Position numbers and translations under genes: made by a program. The notes under the pieces were generated by a model that was given only the letters and a program-made list of their open reading frames with translations, was not told where the DNA came from and did no database searches. Below are positions 29,018 through 39,233 of a DNA stretch of 64,000 nt, piece by piece (position 1 is the first letter of the stretch; every line of letters begins with the position of its first letter). Source of the stretch: Closterium sp. NIES-65 (Eukaryota > Streptophyta > Zygnematophyceae > Desmidiales > Closteriaceae); NCBI GenBank assembly GCA_948144175.1, contig CANXME010002538.1, positions 1,517,501-1,581,500 on the forward strand, in the 5' to 3' direction.

Positions 29018-30608
29018 GGGCCCGCTTGGGTAAGAACGGCATCGGCCCGTTGTTTCCGCCGCGGGTGACACGAGCGTATGCACTTGCCGCGCGGTCCATT
29101 GCAGCCATATCTGCAACCGCCTGTTTGAAGGGTCGAGAGGTCAGCAGGCTCTTTTCTGCTGGTACAGTTTGAAGCGTTTCGCCGTGCGGAAGTCGGAAGC
29201 GTCCTCCTCTTGAAGCACCTTGAAACGCCCCGAGATGAGGTTGAGTCCGCCCGCCGAGTCGCCTCGCTGCGCCTTGTATTCCGTGTGCAGCAGGTATGTA
29301 CGCAAGTCCTCCAGCAGCTCTGCTTGCTCTCGCACAGAGTCGTTGACGAAAGTTGCCGCCGAAAAGGTGAGGTTAGAAGAAGGGAGGGGGGGGGGGGGGG
29401 GGGGGGGAGGTTTTCCGTGCCAATAAAATTAGCAGTATTGACTGGAGCCCCACCGGCTTCATCTTCAGAGTCGTCGGTGTCGTCGTTGACCATCGGAGCA
29501 GGGGGAGTGGCTGTTGATGCGTTGTTGTCATGCCGGTTTGTACGTGCTCCTCGCGTGCCTTTTTCCTTTTTCAAGTTTTTTTTTTTAGCCGACGCAGATG
29601 CAGCGGGTAGTGCAGTTTCTGCGGCTGTAACGCTGACGGGCTGCTGCTGTAGAAGGGATAGCAGCACGGTGACCTGGTCCAGGGTCAACGCATGCGTCTG
29701 TGCAGGGCGGTCGTTGCGTCAGACGAGGAGACTGCAGTCCGCCTCCTCTAGCGGTGACGCGACGGTCCAGCCGCGGGTGCTGGCGTGTGCTCGGCGTCAG
29801 GTGCGTGTGCCGCGCCAGCTGCCGTCGCCACTTGCGCCGCAGGTGCCACTGGTGCCACAGGGGCCGAAGGGTGCTGCTGGGCGTCGGCACGAGGGCTGAC
29901 AATTCGAGGGCAAATGCCCTTAATGCCCTGAACATTAAGGGCTGGGTTCGGCCCAGGTTCCGAATTTGAAGGATTGGCTTTGTGGGCAGCCCGTCCCCGC
30001 AAAGTGCTGGTTGTGGGCCAAACCCGGATTTCAAGTGCAGATCTCGCGGCCCTTAATACCTCCCGCCCTCCCATACGCTCACCACGCCCCCCACCTCCTC
30101 CCAGCCACTCCCTTACTTCCTTTTCCCATCCCCGTCAAATCCATCGACATGTTTCGTACCTCAGCCTATTGCCTAGCTGGCTCTGAGTAGCTTGCCACGG
30201 ATGACGGACCCGAAGAGATGCAGGTTTTCCTTAGCGAAAGTGCAAAAACGTTGGTAGCCCTGATTTCAAGTGCGAGGTTTGCTCTCAGCCCGTAAATTTC
30301 AGGGCAACTTTTGGGGCACCTCAGCCTCTCAAGTTCTGGCTCCAAACCAATCGACAGCCCTGGTCGGCACTTTTGTTGACCTCGAGCCCGCCCAGCAGCA
30401 CGTCCACTGCAGTCGGGGCGGGCGGTCCATCTTCTGCTCGGCGCTTGTTACGGCGGTCGCCTGCAAAATCGCGGGTGTTACGGTCGGAGTCGGAAGCGGG
30501 GTTGGACGAGTTCCCGTTGTTAAGTGTCGTCGTCGGTGCCATCGTTGAGCGATTGAAGTTAAAAATGTCGCTAAGTAAAGTCGAGGGTGACTCGCCTCTA
30601 GGAAGCAA
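29018..30608 (-). pseudogene. Gag-like gene split by C3 and a hAT MITE
   Basis: Read on the minus strand from an ATG at about 30539 (MAPTTTLNNGNSSNPASDSD), through a Pro-Ala-rich part, a Lys-rich then acidic part (DDTDDSEDEAGGAPV), a poly-Pro run over a G homopolymer (29384-29408), a helical part (REQAELLEDLRTYLL), and FKQAVADMAAMDRAAS at 29100. After removing C3 and one gggcc copy, the same frame continues at 22232 into FFRCGQAGHVASACP, a zinc knuckle lacking only its first Cys, and stops near 22115. At least one stop (about 29733) and two frameshifts are present. The composition suggests a retroelement gag; the family is not recognised, though the helical part recalls DIRS-type gags. The link across C3 rests on frame continuity and is moderately sure. 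Confidence 0.5.
29891..30362. mobile_element. hAT-type MITE (472 bp)
   Basis: An 8-bp direct repeat GTCGGCAC flanks it exactly (29883-29890 and 30363-30370). The terminal inverted repeats are GAGGGCTGACAATTCG and CAGGGCTGTCGATTGG, matching at 12 of 16 positions. An 8-bp duplication with ends starting near CAGGG is characteristic of hAT transposons. There is no coding capacity. The flanking gag-like frame is continuous when it is removed. Its first 100 bp closely match, in inverted orientation, the short copy at 44542-44646. Confidence 0.85.
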
Positions 30609-30976
30609 TTTCGTTCTAGCCAGCTTGGAAGGAGAGAAAGACTACGTGAGCAGAAATGTTGAGTGAGCCGTTTGAAATAGAGAAACGTGGGTGGAGGGAA
30701 ATGAGCTCCAACCCACGGTTTTTGTAGTTGGAGAAGGGCGTTTAGCGCGCTTCGACGATGCCAATTGTGCAGTACAAGCAGCTTCGCTTTCACAATACAC
30801 AATTTTAAGAAACACAATGTGTGTTTAAAATTTATATTTTTTGGGTGCAGCATGGCAGCTGCCACGTTTAATCCATGTTTCAGGCAAAAGTGGTGTGTGC
30901 GGCCATTAGGAAAATGGCAAAATCTAGCGCCCAATCAAATCTGCATGTACAACTCGAATTACAATCAGCATTCATA
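30609..30976. other. AT-rich stretch without a gene
   Basis: Likely upstream sequence of the gag-like pseudogene. No motif stands out. Confidence 0.4.
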
Positions 30977-31102
30977 CGTCAAAATTTAATAACTATGACA
31001 GGTTGTAGTGAGGTGCCTTATAGTGGGTAGAGCTTTTAGGTTTGCACATTTGTACCCCATCCTCTTCCTAGTTCGACATTCCGTTGTGTTTACTTTCTGA
31101 TA
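30977..31102 (+). repeat. C5 5' LTR, degenerate
   Basis: CGTCAAAATTTA (a decayed TGTCA start), then GGTTGTAGTGAGGTGCC, GCACATTTGTACCCC and the end TTTCTGATA. These blocks align in order with the family LTR core (compare the minus strand of 62875-62972). The following TGTAGCTCC is a poor remnant of a primer site. Confidence 0.6.
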
Positions 31103-31247
31103 TGTAGCTCCTAGCTCAGTTTGCTCTGGCTCCGGCCGTTCCTCGCCTAGTTTCACGTAGCACTCCTAGCTGTTATCGCTCCTCACTCCTAGCTTGGATT
31201 TGCTTCGTGCTCCGGCCGTTCGTCGCCTGGTTTCACCTGGCGCTCCT
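31103..31247 (+). other. C5 leader, left part
   Basis: It repeats CTCCGGCCGTTC-TCGCCT-GTTTCAC-TGG twice. Similar words (GCTCCAGCCG, CTCCTCGCTCC) resume at 37042, on the far side of C4, supporting insertion of C4 into this leader. Confidence 0.5.
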
Positions 31248-31378
31248 TGTCAAATTGCATTTGTTATCTCTTGGCTGTAGTGGGGCATACGCTAAGGAGT
31301 GCAATACTTTAGGCCATTCCTAGAACTTGTACTCATTCTCCCCTACTAGTCATTCATTCCTATGTTCTAATTCTGATA
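31248..31378 (+). repeat. C4 5' LTR
   Basis: 131 bp, TGTCAAATTGCA to TTCTGATA. It is followed directly by the primer site. Confidence 0.88.
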
Positions 31379-31424
31379 TGGTATTCAGAGCGGGTCCCTC
31401 CGTAGGACCGCTTCGTTAGGGCCC
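31379..31424 (+). promoter_or_regulatory. C4 primer site and leader hairpin
   Basis: TGGTATTCAGAGC, a stem GGTCC / GGACC with loop CTCCGTA (31393-31409), then AGGGCCCACG at 31418. The family layout is kept despite strong divergence of the rest of the element. Confidence 0.8.
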
Positions 31425-31449
31425 ACGAATCGTACCTACTGCCCCACGA

Positions 31450-32475
31450 GCTATTGCCGTCGCGCGCTGTTCTGCTCGCCGCGCGCGCCCCCAGCCCTGC
31501 CCAGTATGCCGTTGCACTACTGCCCTGCCGTGCCCAGCGCTATCGCGCTGCCCTGCCCCGTGCTGCCCCGTCGCGCACTGCCCTGCTGCAATGCATGGTG
31601 CACTGCTACCTCTACTGCCCTGCTCACTGCGTGCTGCCCTGCTCGCCTCGCGCTACCCTGATCGCCGCGTGCTGCCCTGCTCACCGCGCGCTGCTCTGAT
31701 CGCCGCGCGCTACCCTGCTCGCCACGCGCTGCCCTGATCGCCGCGTGCTGCCCAGATCGCCGCGCGCTGCCCTGCTTGCCGCACGCTGCCCTGCTTGCCG
31801 CACGCTGCCCTTCTCACCTCGCGCTGCCCTGCTCGCCGCGCGCTGCCCTGCTCGTCGCGCGCTGCCCTGCTCGCCGCGCGGTGCCCTTCTCGCCGCATGC
31901 TGCCCTGCTCGCCGCGCACTGCCCTGCTCGCTGCGCATTGCCCTGCTCACCGCGCGCGACCTGCGCCAAGCACACGCGCAGCTTGCGCCCTGCCCGCACG
32001 CGTGCCGCCTATGCGCGCTCTGCTTGCACAGCGCGCTGCCTACGCGTGCCCTGCCCGCACGCACGCTGCACCTGCGTGCTATGCCCGCACGTGCGCTGCC
32101 TACGCTCACCCTTGCCCCTACGAGCGCCGCCTACGTGCGACCTGCCCGCACGCACAATACCTACTCGCGCCCTGCCCTGCAGCCCGCGCGCTGCCCTGCC
32201 CTGTAGCCTGCGCGCTGCCCTGTCGTCCAGCCCGCGCACTGCCCTGCCGTGCAGCCCGCGCACTGCCCTGCCCTGCAGCCCGTGTGCTTCCTTGCCCTGC
32301 AGCCCGCGCGCCGCCCTGCCCTGCAGCCCATGCGTTGCCCTTCCCTACAGCCCGCACGCCGCCTTGCCCTGCTGACTGCGCGCTGCCTTGCCTTGCAGCC
32401 CGCGTGCTGCCCTGCCCTGCAGCATGCGCGCTGCCCTACCCTGCAGCCCGTACGCTGCCCCGCCACTACAGCGAC
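31450..32475 (+). repeat. C4 leader repeats
   Basis: About 45 units of an 18-21 bp repeat. The first half is built on CGCGCGCTGCCCTGCTCGC and the second on TGCCCTGCAGCCCGCGCGC. Open frames on all strands are artefacts of this composition. Confidence 0.88.
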
Positions 32476-32554
32476 TACCTCTACTGCCACACCTGCAACT
32501 ACAGCGGTTGCTTCTGACGCCCTTGCGCCGCTGCTACTGACTGCCACTGCCTGT

Positions 32555-32925
32555 CATGGCCACTATCACAGTCGTAGCAGCGTCTGGCGGTGGACGACAG
32601 CAACAGTATCAGCCGGAGACTCTATCGACGCAATAGCTTTACAAGTGGGTTGTTCGGCGAGGCCGCTCTGGTCCTGGAGCTTGGGATTTCATGCTTGCTG
32701 GTGGTACTGGACATCAGCGGCGGTCTCGTTGCCAGGAGACTCTCTCTCCACAGCAACTTCGTGAGTGGGTTATTTAACGAGGCCGTCCTGGTGGTGGAGG
32801 TTATGGTGCTGGAGGTACTGGACAGAAGCGGCAGCAGCGTTAGCACGATGCCCTCTCACCGCAGCAGCTACGCGAGTATGTTTCTCACGGACATGTCTCT
32901 AATAGTAGAGAGGCTATTAGTCTAG
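32555..32925 (+). pseudogene. C4 gag remnant with triplicated LSPQQLREW segment
   Basis: ATG at 32555 gives MATITVVAASGGGRQQQ: the gag start is fused almost directly to the Gln-rich end of gag, so the capsid-like region is absent. The segment around ETLSPQQLREWV then occurs three times (about 32608, 32733 and 32850) with stops between. In C1 this segment occurs once, before the knuckle. No knuckle is visible. Confidence 0.6.
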
Positions 32926-32939
32926 GTGCCTATGAGCCT

Positions 32940-34210
32940 GGTTGCACATGTGCTGTTTCTGAAAAGGCTTTGCACACCTTAATGCTTGACTCAAGCGCGA
33001 TTCGCTGCTTCTTCCGCGACTGCACCACAGTCACACCGCTCACTACACATGTCCCGGTCTTTCTTGGTGACCCCTCTAGGGGCCCTGTTGTAGCACTGCC
33101 TCCAGAGTTCTCCGGTATCCAGCAACCCCCTCAGGCTCCCTCACATGTTTCCACCTCCCCTCAGTTCTCTAAGAACTTAAGAGTAACGGTGTCCTGGGGG
33201 TGACATTGTGGCAATCTGTACGGACTCGTGCACTGGCGAGCACCTTGCCACGTTCCCTCGGAGCCCTGGGTTTGGCATATACACACTGACCGCTGAGTCT
33301 GCCGCAGGTAGCCGCGTCATGTCAGGTAGCTGAGTCGGGTCAATTAGCTGTGTCTTGTTCGTGCCAGCTACACTCGCACCAGAGTCTCCTCTGGCACCAC
33401 CATCTTGGTCACCCCTCTCCTGCCGCGCCTGCATGGCATGCACTCTTATCTCCTAGTCTCTGGCCTCTATAGGTCCCTGCCCCCACTCCAGCGCCCGCTT
33501 GCACCGCTGTGCGTCGAGGGGCGACAGCGCGCCACTCCTCACTCCTCATCGTTTCCGCTGACCACCGTTCCTCTACAGACTCTCCACATGGACGTGTGGG
33601 GCCCAGCCCGCGTTCGTGGACAGGACCAGGAGCGCTACTTTCTGCTGGTTGTTGACGACTACACGCGCTACACCATGGTCTTCACCTTGCGGAGCAAGGT
33701 GGATGTCTGCTGAATTTGGACAACTGGATCATTGCCATTCGTCGCCAGCTGAAAGCGCGGTTTTAGCAGGACCTCCCGGTCCTACGATTGCACTCTGACA
33801 AAGGTGGTGAGTTTTCCTCCGGCCTCCTTCGAGACTTTTGTCGTGCGCAGGGCATCGCCTAGTCGTTTACGCTTCCGGCCTCTCCACAACAGAATGGGAT
33901 TGCTGAGCATCGCATTGGCTTGGTCATGGAGGTTTCTCACACCTCCATGATCCATTCGGCTGCTCCCCATTTCCTTGTGGCTGTTTGTGGTCCGATACGC
34001 TGCACATCAACCAACCTCTGGCCCCGTGTCACTGTGCCAAACACCTCGCCCACACTACATTGGACGGAAGAGGTTAGCGATGCATCGGCGTTTTGGGTCT
34101 GGGGCGCGCTTTCCCTTGTCCGCGATACCATCGCGAGAAAGCTCTCTCCTCGCACTAACCGCTGCGTCTTCCTTGAATTCCCCACTGACGTCCCGTGCGT
34201 AGTTTCTATT
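32940..34210 (+). pseudogene. C4 protease and integrase
   Basis: The protease frame has LMLDSSAIRCFF (family LDSGA; Gly replaced by Ser). Frameshifts follow near 33200 and 33390. The integrase core (LHMDVWGPARVRGQ, VVDDYTRYTMV) breaks at 33713. The DDE region continues as LHSDKGGEFSSGL with a TAG in GIA*SFTLP and NGIAEHRIG near 33900. It runs out at FPTDVP near 34195 in unrelated sequence. Confidence 0.8.
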
Positions 34211-34800
34211 TTGTCGTGTGTCTCGTGCACGATTTCTATTTTTTCGTATGTGGAACGTTCAGCGTGTCGCAGATGTGTGCAACATACTCATCAAGAACTC
34301 AAGGATGCGTTTATGATGAAGAACCAAAGCCTTGGTTTCAAGATTCAAGTGATTGCGAAGCCCGCGAAATGGGTACACCTCAAGATATTGAGAATAGTTA
34401 CATTACTTTGTGTAGTGTAACATTTCACTTGGTGTAGGCCCTTGTGAAGGGTTGTTTCGAGACCCTTCATGGTTGGGGACAGTGTGGCACTATTCCTTAT
34501 CACTGTACCTCGGCTCTTGGGGTTTGTAGGAGCTGGGAGTCATTCCCTACTCGTAACTCTTCCTAATTTGTGTTCTAAGACTATAGTGGCTGCCATAGTG
34601 CCATTCGTTCAAACCGGGGCTGTGTCGTCAATACTTCGTGAAAACGTGCGATCTAAATTGCCCGTTGTAGGCGACATTAAGACGCTCTAATCCAAGTCAA
34701 ATCAGGTCATTTGAAGCCGTGACCAGAACGCTATAAAAGTTTGAAGCCGCTGTGTAGAAATCTGACTATGCAGTCAATCTTTTGTTTTAAGCACAATGAA
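34211..34800 (+). other. Foreign segment replacing the C4 linker
   Basis: This stretch has no similarity to any Copia copy here and lower GC. It contains an open frame ending in GTPQDIENSYITLCSVTFHLV and a stop at 34437, a second frame of 73 codons (34469-34690), and a TATA-box-like CTATAAAAG at 34730. No terminal repeats or target duplication were found. It may be a captured host gene fragment. The retroelement frame resumes at FESTAASALVTELVDF. Confidence 0.55.
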
Positions 34801-36648
34801 GCCTCCTGTGTCTATAATACCTTTGAGTCTACTGCTGCGTCTGCCCTGGTCACTGAGCTAGTTGACTTTGCTGCTACCCATCATCTCGACTACGTTGCAA
34901 GTCTTATTACTGAGTTTGAGTCTGTCTGTCCTCCATCTATCGGGGGTGATCTTGCCCTTAGCATTGACATCCTTGAGGACATGCAAGTTGAGCTTAAGTG
35001 TCTCGCGGCTATTTTACCCTGTTTTGCATCCATGTTGCTTTGCCTTGAAGGAGACCCAGATGCACTGGACATCCCCACCTTGCGCCCTTACGTAGAGGCG
35101 ATCACGGGTGAGTACTCCTCTCAGTGGCAGACAACCATGGACACATATATGGCTTTCTGGAAGTCCATAGGCACCTACATCGACGAGGTTCCTCCTCAAG
35201 TGGCGAACATAGTCGATGAAATGTGGATTTTCAGAAAGAAGCTGCGGCCGGGTTCTCCGCCTGCCTTCAAGGCACGCTACATTGCTCGAGGCTTCGGTCA
35301 GCAATAGGAGGTTGAATTATTCCAGACCTTCTCCCCCACCCTGAAGATGAGTACTCTACGGGTGTTAGCGCACGTTGCAGCACAGTGTGACTATGAGCTG
35401 CACTCCTTCAACTTCTCCACTACTTTCTTACAGAGCACCTTTTCTGAGGAGATCTGGTTGCGACAGCCACCTGGCTTCACTAGATCGTTGCCTGAGGGTA
35501 CTCAGTGGAGCCTTCGGCGCCCTGTCTACAATCTTTGCCAGGCGCCCCGCGAGTGGCACAACACACTGAGGATGAGACTTGCAGCTCTTGGGTTTGCTCC
35601 TTCCACTGCTGACCCGTCGCTATTACTGCGCACCGACCCTTCTCTGCCGCCGTTCTACATCCTCGTGTACGTCGACGACTTGGTCTTTGCTACTGCCAAC
35701 ACTGAGACACTGACCCATGTGAACTAAGAGCTGCAGAAGAGACACATGTGCATTGACCTGGGTGAGCTGCATAGCTATCTTGGTTTAAAGATCAACCGGT
35801 ACACTGCAACGTGCACCATCACTTTGACTCAGTCACACATGGTGCACCATGTCCTTCATCACTTTGGCTTTCAGTCGTCCTCGCCACATCACTCCTTTGC
35901 CTACAGGCCACTCACTCTCAGCTCCACCTTCGGACGAGTCCGTAGAGCAGAGTGGCTCGTATTCGGAACTTGTGGGCTGCCTCATGTACCTGATGACGTG
36001 CACACGACTTGACCTCGCATACCTTCCCAGCATCCTTGCTCACTTCGTCGTGCCCATGCGACACATGAAGGAGCACTGGATAGCTGCGCAGAGCGTACAA
36101 CGTTACTTGTGCGGTACATCAGGCATGCGTCTTGTGCTTGGAGGACGGGGTTCAGTGGTACTCTCATGACACTCCGACGCTTCTTGGGCCGACGACTTGG
36201 CAACTCAGCGGTCATTACAGGGTTACTCTTTCAGTCTGAGCTCTGGTTCTGTCTCTTGGAGGTACACTCGTTCATCTTCTGTGCTTGGTTCCAGCTATGA
36301 GGCCGATATCTACGCTGGGGCCATGGCTGTAGAGGAGTTACGCTAGCTGACCTACCTGTTGACCAACTTGGGTGAGCAGCCTTATTCTCCTCCGGATCTG
36401 TACGTCGACAACAAGACCATGATTGCCTTGTGTCAGGAGCAGAGACCGGAGCACAGAACAAAGCACATTGCTCTTCGTTACTTTCTTGCTCGGGAGTTGC
36501 AGTAGAGTGGTCAGCTGCGCCTTATTTACGTGGCCTCTCAGGCCAACACTGCTAATGTCTTTACCAAGGCCCTTGTGCCTGGTGATCATCAGCGTTTTTG
36601 TACTGCTTTAGGCCTTGTGCCTACTCCGCCTCACTTGCTGGTTGCTTG
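34801..36648 (+). pseudogene. C4 RT and RNase H
   Basis: Pre-RT block from 34820, RT with WIFRKKLRPGSPPAFKARYIARGF, a CAG to TAG at about 35306, SFNFSTTFLQSTFSEEIWL and YVDD at about 35665. Near the codon that is TAG in C1, C3 and C10 there is a TAA (VNxELQKRH). RNase H (HSDASW, YEADIYAGAM, VDNKTMIALC, KHIALRYFLA) carries stops at about 36167, 36343 (TGG to TAG) and 36502 (CAG to TAG). The frame ends at 36648. Confidence 0.88.
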
Positions 36649-36910
36649 ACTTGTCTTACACTGTCATCTATATGTGTGTATATATACATATACACATACC
36701 TGCATGCTTGTTCTTGCTTGGCTGTGATCACTGTACTACTTCTGCTTTTATAACTCTGCATGTGAACTGGCCTTGTGGCCGTCTGCTTGTGCTCAGAATG
36801 TGTGGTGATCTTGAGATCCACCCTGAGCTTTGTTTTGCTTTGTTCTCTTGCTTGAATGGTCTTGTGACCGTCTGCTATGTTTGCTATCCCCCACTTTGCC
36901 TATGGGGGTA

Positions 36911-37041
36911 TGTCAAACTGCACTTGTTATCTCTAGGCTGTAATGGGTCATACTCTAAGAAGTACAACACTATAGGCCGTTCCTACAACTTGTACTCACT
37001 CTCCCCTACTAGTCATTCATTCGTACGTTCTATTTTGGGTA
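36911..37041 (+). repeat. C4 3' LTR
   Basis: 131 bp, TGTCAAACTGCA to TTTTGGGTA, preceded by CTATGGGGGTA. It has about 17 differences from the 5' copy by eye. Confidence 0.88.
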
Positions 37042-38650
37042 CTTGTAGTTGTTCTCGCTCCTCGCTCCAGCCGCTCATCGAGCCCGTCATTTATAGTTTG
37101 ACGTTTCTAGCTCCGCCACTGTCTCACTCCAGCCGTTCCGCGTTCCTATTGCTCCTCGCTCCAGTTGCTGCTAGCCTGACGCTCCTGCACCCCGCTAGCC
37201 TTTACCATGGCGTCCACTAGAGTTATCCAACAACAGGGATAGCAGCAGCGGCATTTTCGGTAGTGGGAACCTCAGCAGTTGTGGCACCCTTAGCAGTAAT
37301 GGCGCTTTTGGCAACACTGGCACTCTCAGTAGTAGCAGCGCCCTCAGCAGCAGTGGCGCCCTCAGCAGCAGTGGCGCCCTGAGCAGCCGTGGGGGCATGG
37401 TAGTTCGGGAAGCGTTGGCTGTAGCAGCGGCCTAGCCAGCTGGGGGGCTCGTCGCGGTGGCCGCGACGTTGGCCCCTGCCAGTACCGGATCGTGACTGGC
37501 CCTGGTGCTGGCACTACCTGCTGGCGTCCTAACCACTTTGCACAGAGCTGCTACGGTCGCCTCAACCACCTCTACCGTGAGCGTTTTGGGCATGAGTTGA
37601 GGCCATCAATCGGGCCTGGTCTGTCTCGTAGTGGCTACCTTGCATTTGATATGTCTATGGATGCTGTTGATTCTGTCACGTTTGAATCTCTTGGCTTGTA
37701 TGTACCTAGCTTAGGACCTTTGCCTATTGCTAATATAGATACTTGTGCTTTTATTATAGGTGCTTGTATAGTCACTAGTCTAGGCGTGACGATTGATGTC
37801 GCGTCGCTCTCCTTCACGCTGGACCCGAGCGCATCTCAGTGCTTCTTTCATGACCACACCACCCTCACACCTCTTTCAGCTCCAGTCCCAGTTGCCCTAA
37901 CTGATCCTACTTTAGGACCAGTAGTCGCTTGCACCTCGACCACCCTCCCGTGCCCGGCTGTCCTTTCTGGTTTCCTCACTGGTCTCTAAATCGCCTCGTT
38001 ATCTCGGAACTTGGTGGGTGTTGGATCTCTTCAGGACGGCGATCTGCACGGACTTCCACCAGGGCACTTCTTGCCACGTTCTGCATACTGTGTCCCACCA
38101 AGTAGCAGAGTATGGCTAGGTTACTGCGTCCCCGCAGGTTGGTGTGTCCAGTCCGGTGGCTATGTCCGGTCAGGTTGCTGTATCTGGCCTAGTTGCTGCG
38201 TCTTGCTCTTTTCGGTCCCTCTTTCACCCGACAGTTTTGTCGCACCATCGTCTTGGTCACCCGTCCCTCCCACGCCTCCGTATCATGGCCAACTAGTGAC
38301 TTGTCTCAGGTCTCCCACGTTTCTTAGGCTCACTCCCTCGTTCGCTTGCACCGCCGTGCACTCCTTGCGTCGAGGGCCGGCTGGGCGCCACTCCTCACTC
38401 CTCTCTTTGTCTGGCCACCGCTCCCTTCCAGACCCTCCACTTGGACGTCTGGAGCCCTGCCCTTTGTCTTGAACCCAAGCGAGAGCGCTAGTTCCTCGTG
38501 GTCGTTGACGACTGCTCCAAGTACACCATGGTGTTTCCTCTTGCGAAGAAGTCCGAGGTGACTTTTAAGCTGATCCGTTGGCTCTTGGCCAGTGAGGGCA
38601 CTCGTGGTAGTCGTGTTAGTTGTCTCCACTACGATCATGGTCGTAGAACA
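37042..38650 (+). pseudogene. C5 gag end, protease and integrase fragment
   Basis: ATG at 37207 (MASTRVIQQQG) is followed by a Gln-Pro-rich repeat stretch with stops, then the knuckle block GPCQYRIVTGPGAGTTC ... CYGRL with the family spacing. The protease active site reads LDPSASQCFF instead of LDSGA. The GAG_pre-integrase and the integrase start (DCSKYTMVF) follow with stops and frameshifts. The capsid-like part of gag is absent, as in C4. The integrase ends at LHYDHG near 38645, where the sequence switches to gag of another copy (C6). Confidence 0.75.
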
Positions 38651-39233
38651 CCCGGGCCCCACCTTTGCCAGCTGAATATGGCCAAAGCCCTCCATGACGC
38701 TGTAGTTAAGCACTACTCCCCCCCTCTTCTACCACCATAGCCCGTCTTGCGCTGCCGTTTCTCTTACCTGGGCTGTCTAAATTTGCCTCTATAGCAGATC
38801 TTATGACTCACCTGCACTCTTTTGACACGCGCTACCGTGCTGCTCTCAAGCCCGCCTTTCTGGCTGAGAACTAGCCTCCCATGTATCTCACTCTCTACTT
38901 CCTCACTACTCGCCTCCCTGACTCTCTTCACCCCGTTCGAGACCACTTCCTCTCCCTAGACCCCACCAAGCTCACCCTTGGCTCGTTTGAGTCATGTCTC
39001 CTTAAGGCCGAGACCAATGCCCGCGCTGTAGCCACCTCTCGTTGTACTCCAAGCACCTCTTTTTGTGAGAGGTTTTTCCCTTCCATCCTAACGCTTGCTG
39101 ATGCCACTGCTGCTACTTTTGACTTCCTTGGTGTTGAAGAGGTCGGTGCTGCGTCTGCCGCTGGCAGTAGGTGCCGCGGCAAAGGTGGACGTACTAGGAG
39201 TGGGGTGGTGGAGGTGGCGGTGGCGGCGGCAGG
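38651..39233 (+). pseudogene. C6 gag, C-terminal half
   Basis: The sequence starts abruptly at a position equivalent to gag residue 85 (HLCQLNMAKALHDAVVKHYS) and continues through TRYRAALKPAF, a stop, PPMYLTLYFLTTRLPDSLHPVRDHF and the Gly-rich tail, with several stops. No LTR, leader or gag start precedes it. The Gly-rich region is interrupted at 39233 by C7 and resumes at 46091. Confidence 0.75.

Larger units (their letters stand above)
31248..37041 (+). mobile_element. C4: old Copia element nested in C5
   Basis: A 5794-bp plus-strand element with 131-bp LTRs (31248-31378 and 36911-37041) about 87% identical, both ending unusually in TA. The primer site TGGTATTCAGAGC (31379) and polypurine hairpin (36888-36908) are present. 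The flanks ctcct and cttgt do not form a clear duplication. The gag core is missing, and about 590 bp of unrelated sequence replaces the linker (34211-34800). It is the most diverged full-length copy. Confidence 0.85.

Noticed and set aside
30609-30976. Promoter of the gag-like pseudogene
   Set aside because: No clear TATA box or conserved element could be identified.
31454-32764. Several Ala/Cys/Pro-rich proteins
   Set aside because: Composition artefacts of the C4 leader array, open in most frames.
36621-36821. Antisense frame over the C4 3' untranslated region
   Set aside because: It overlaps conserved retroelement 3' sequence and lacks any protein similarity.
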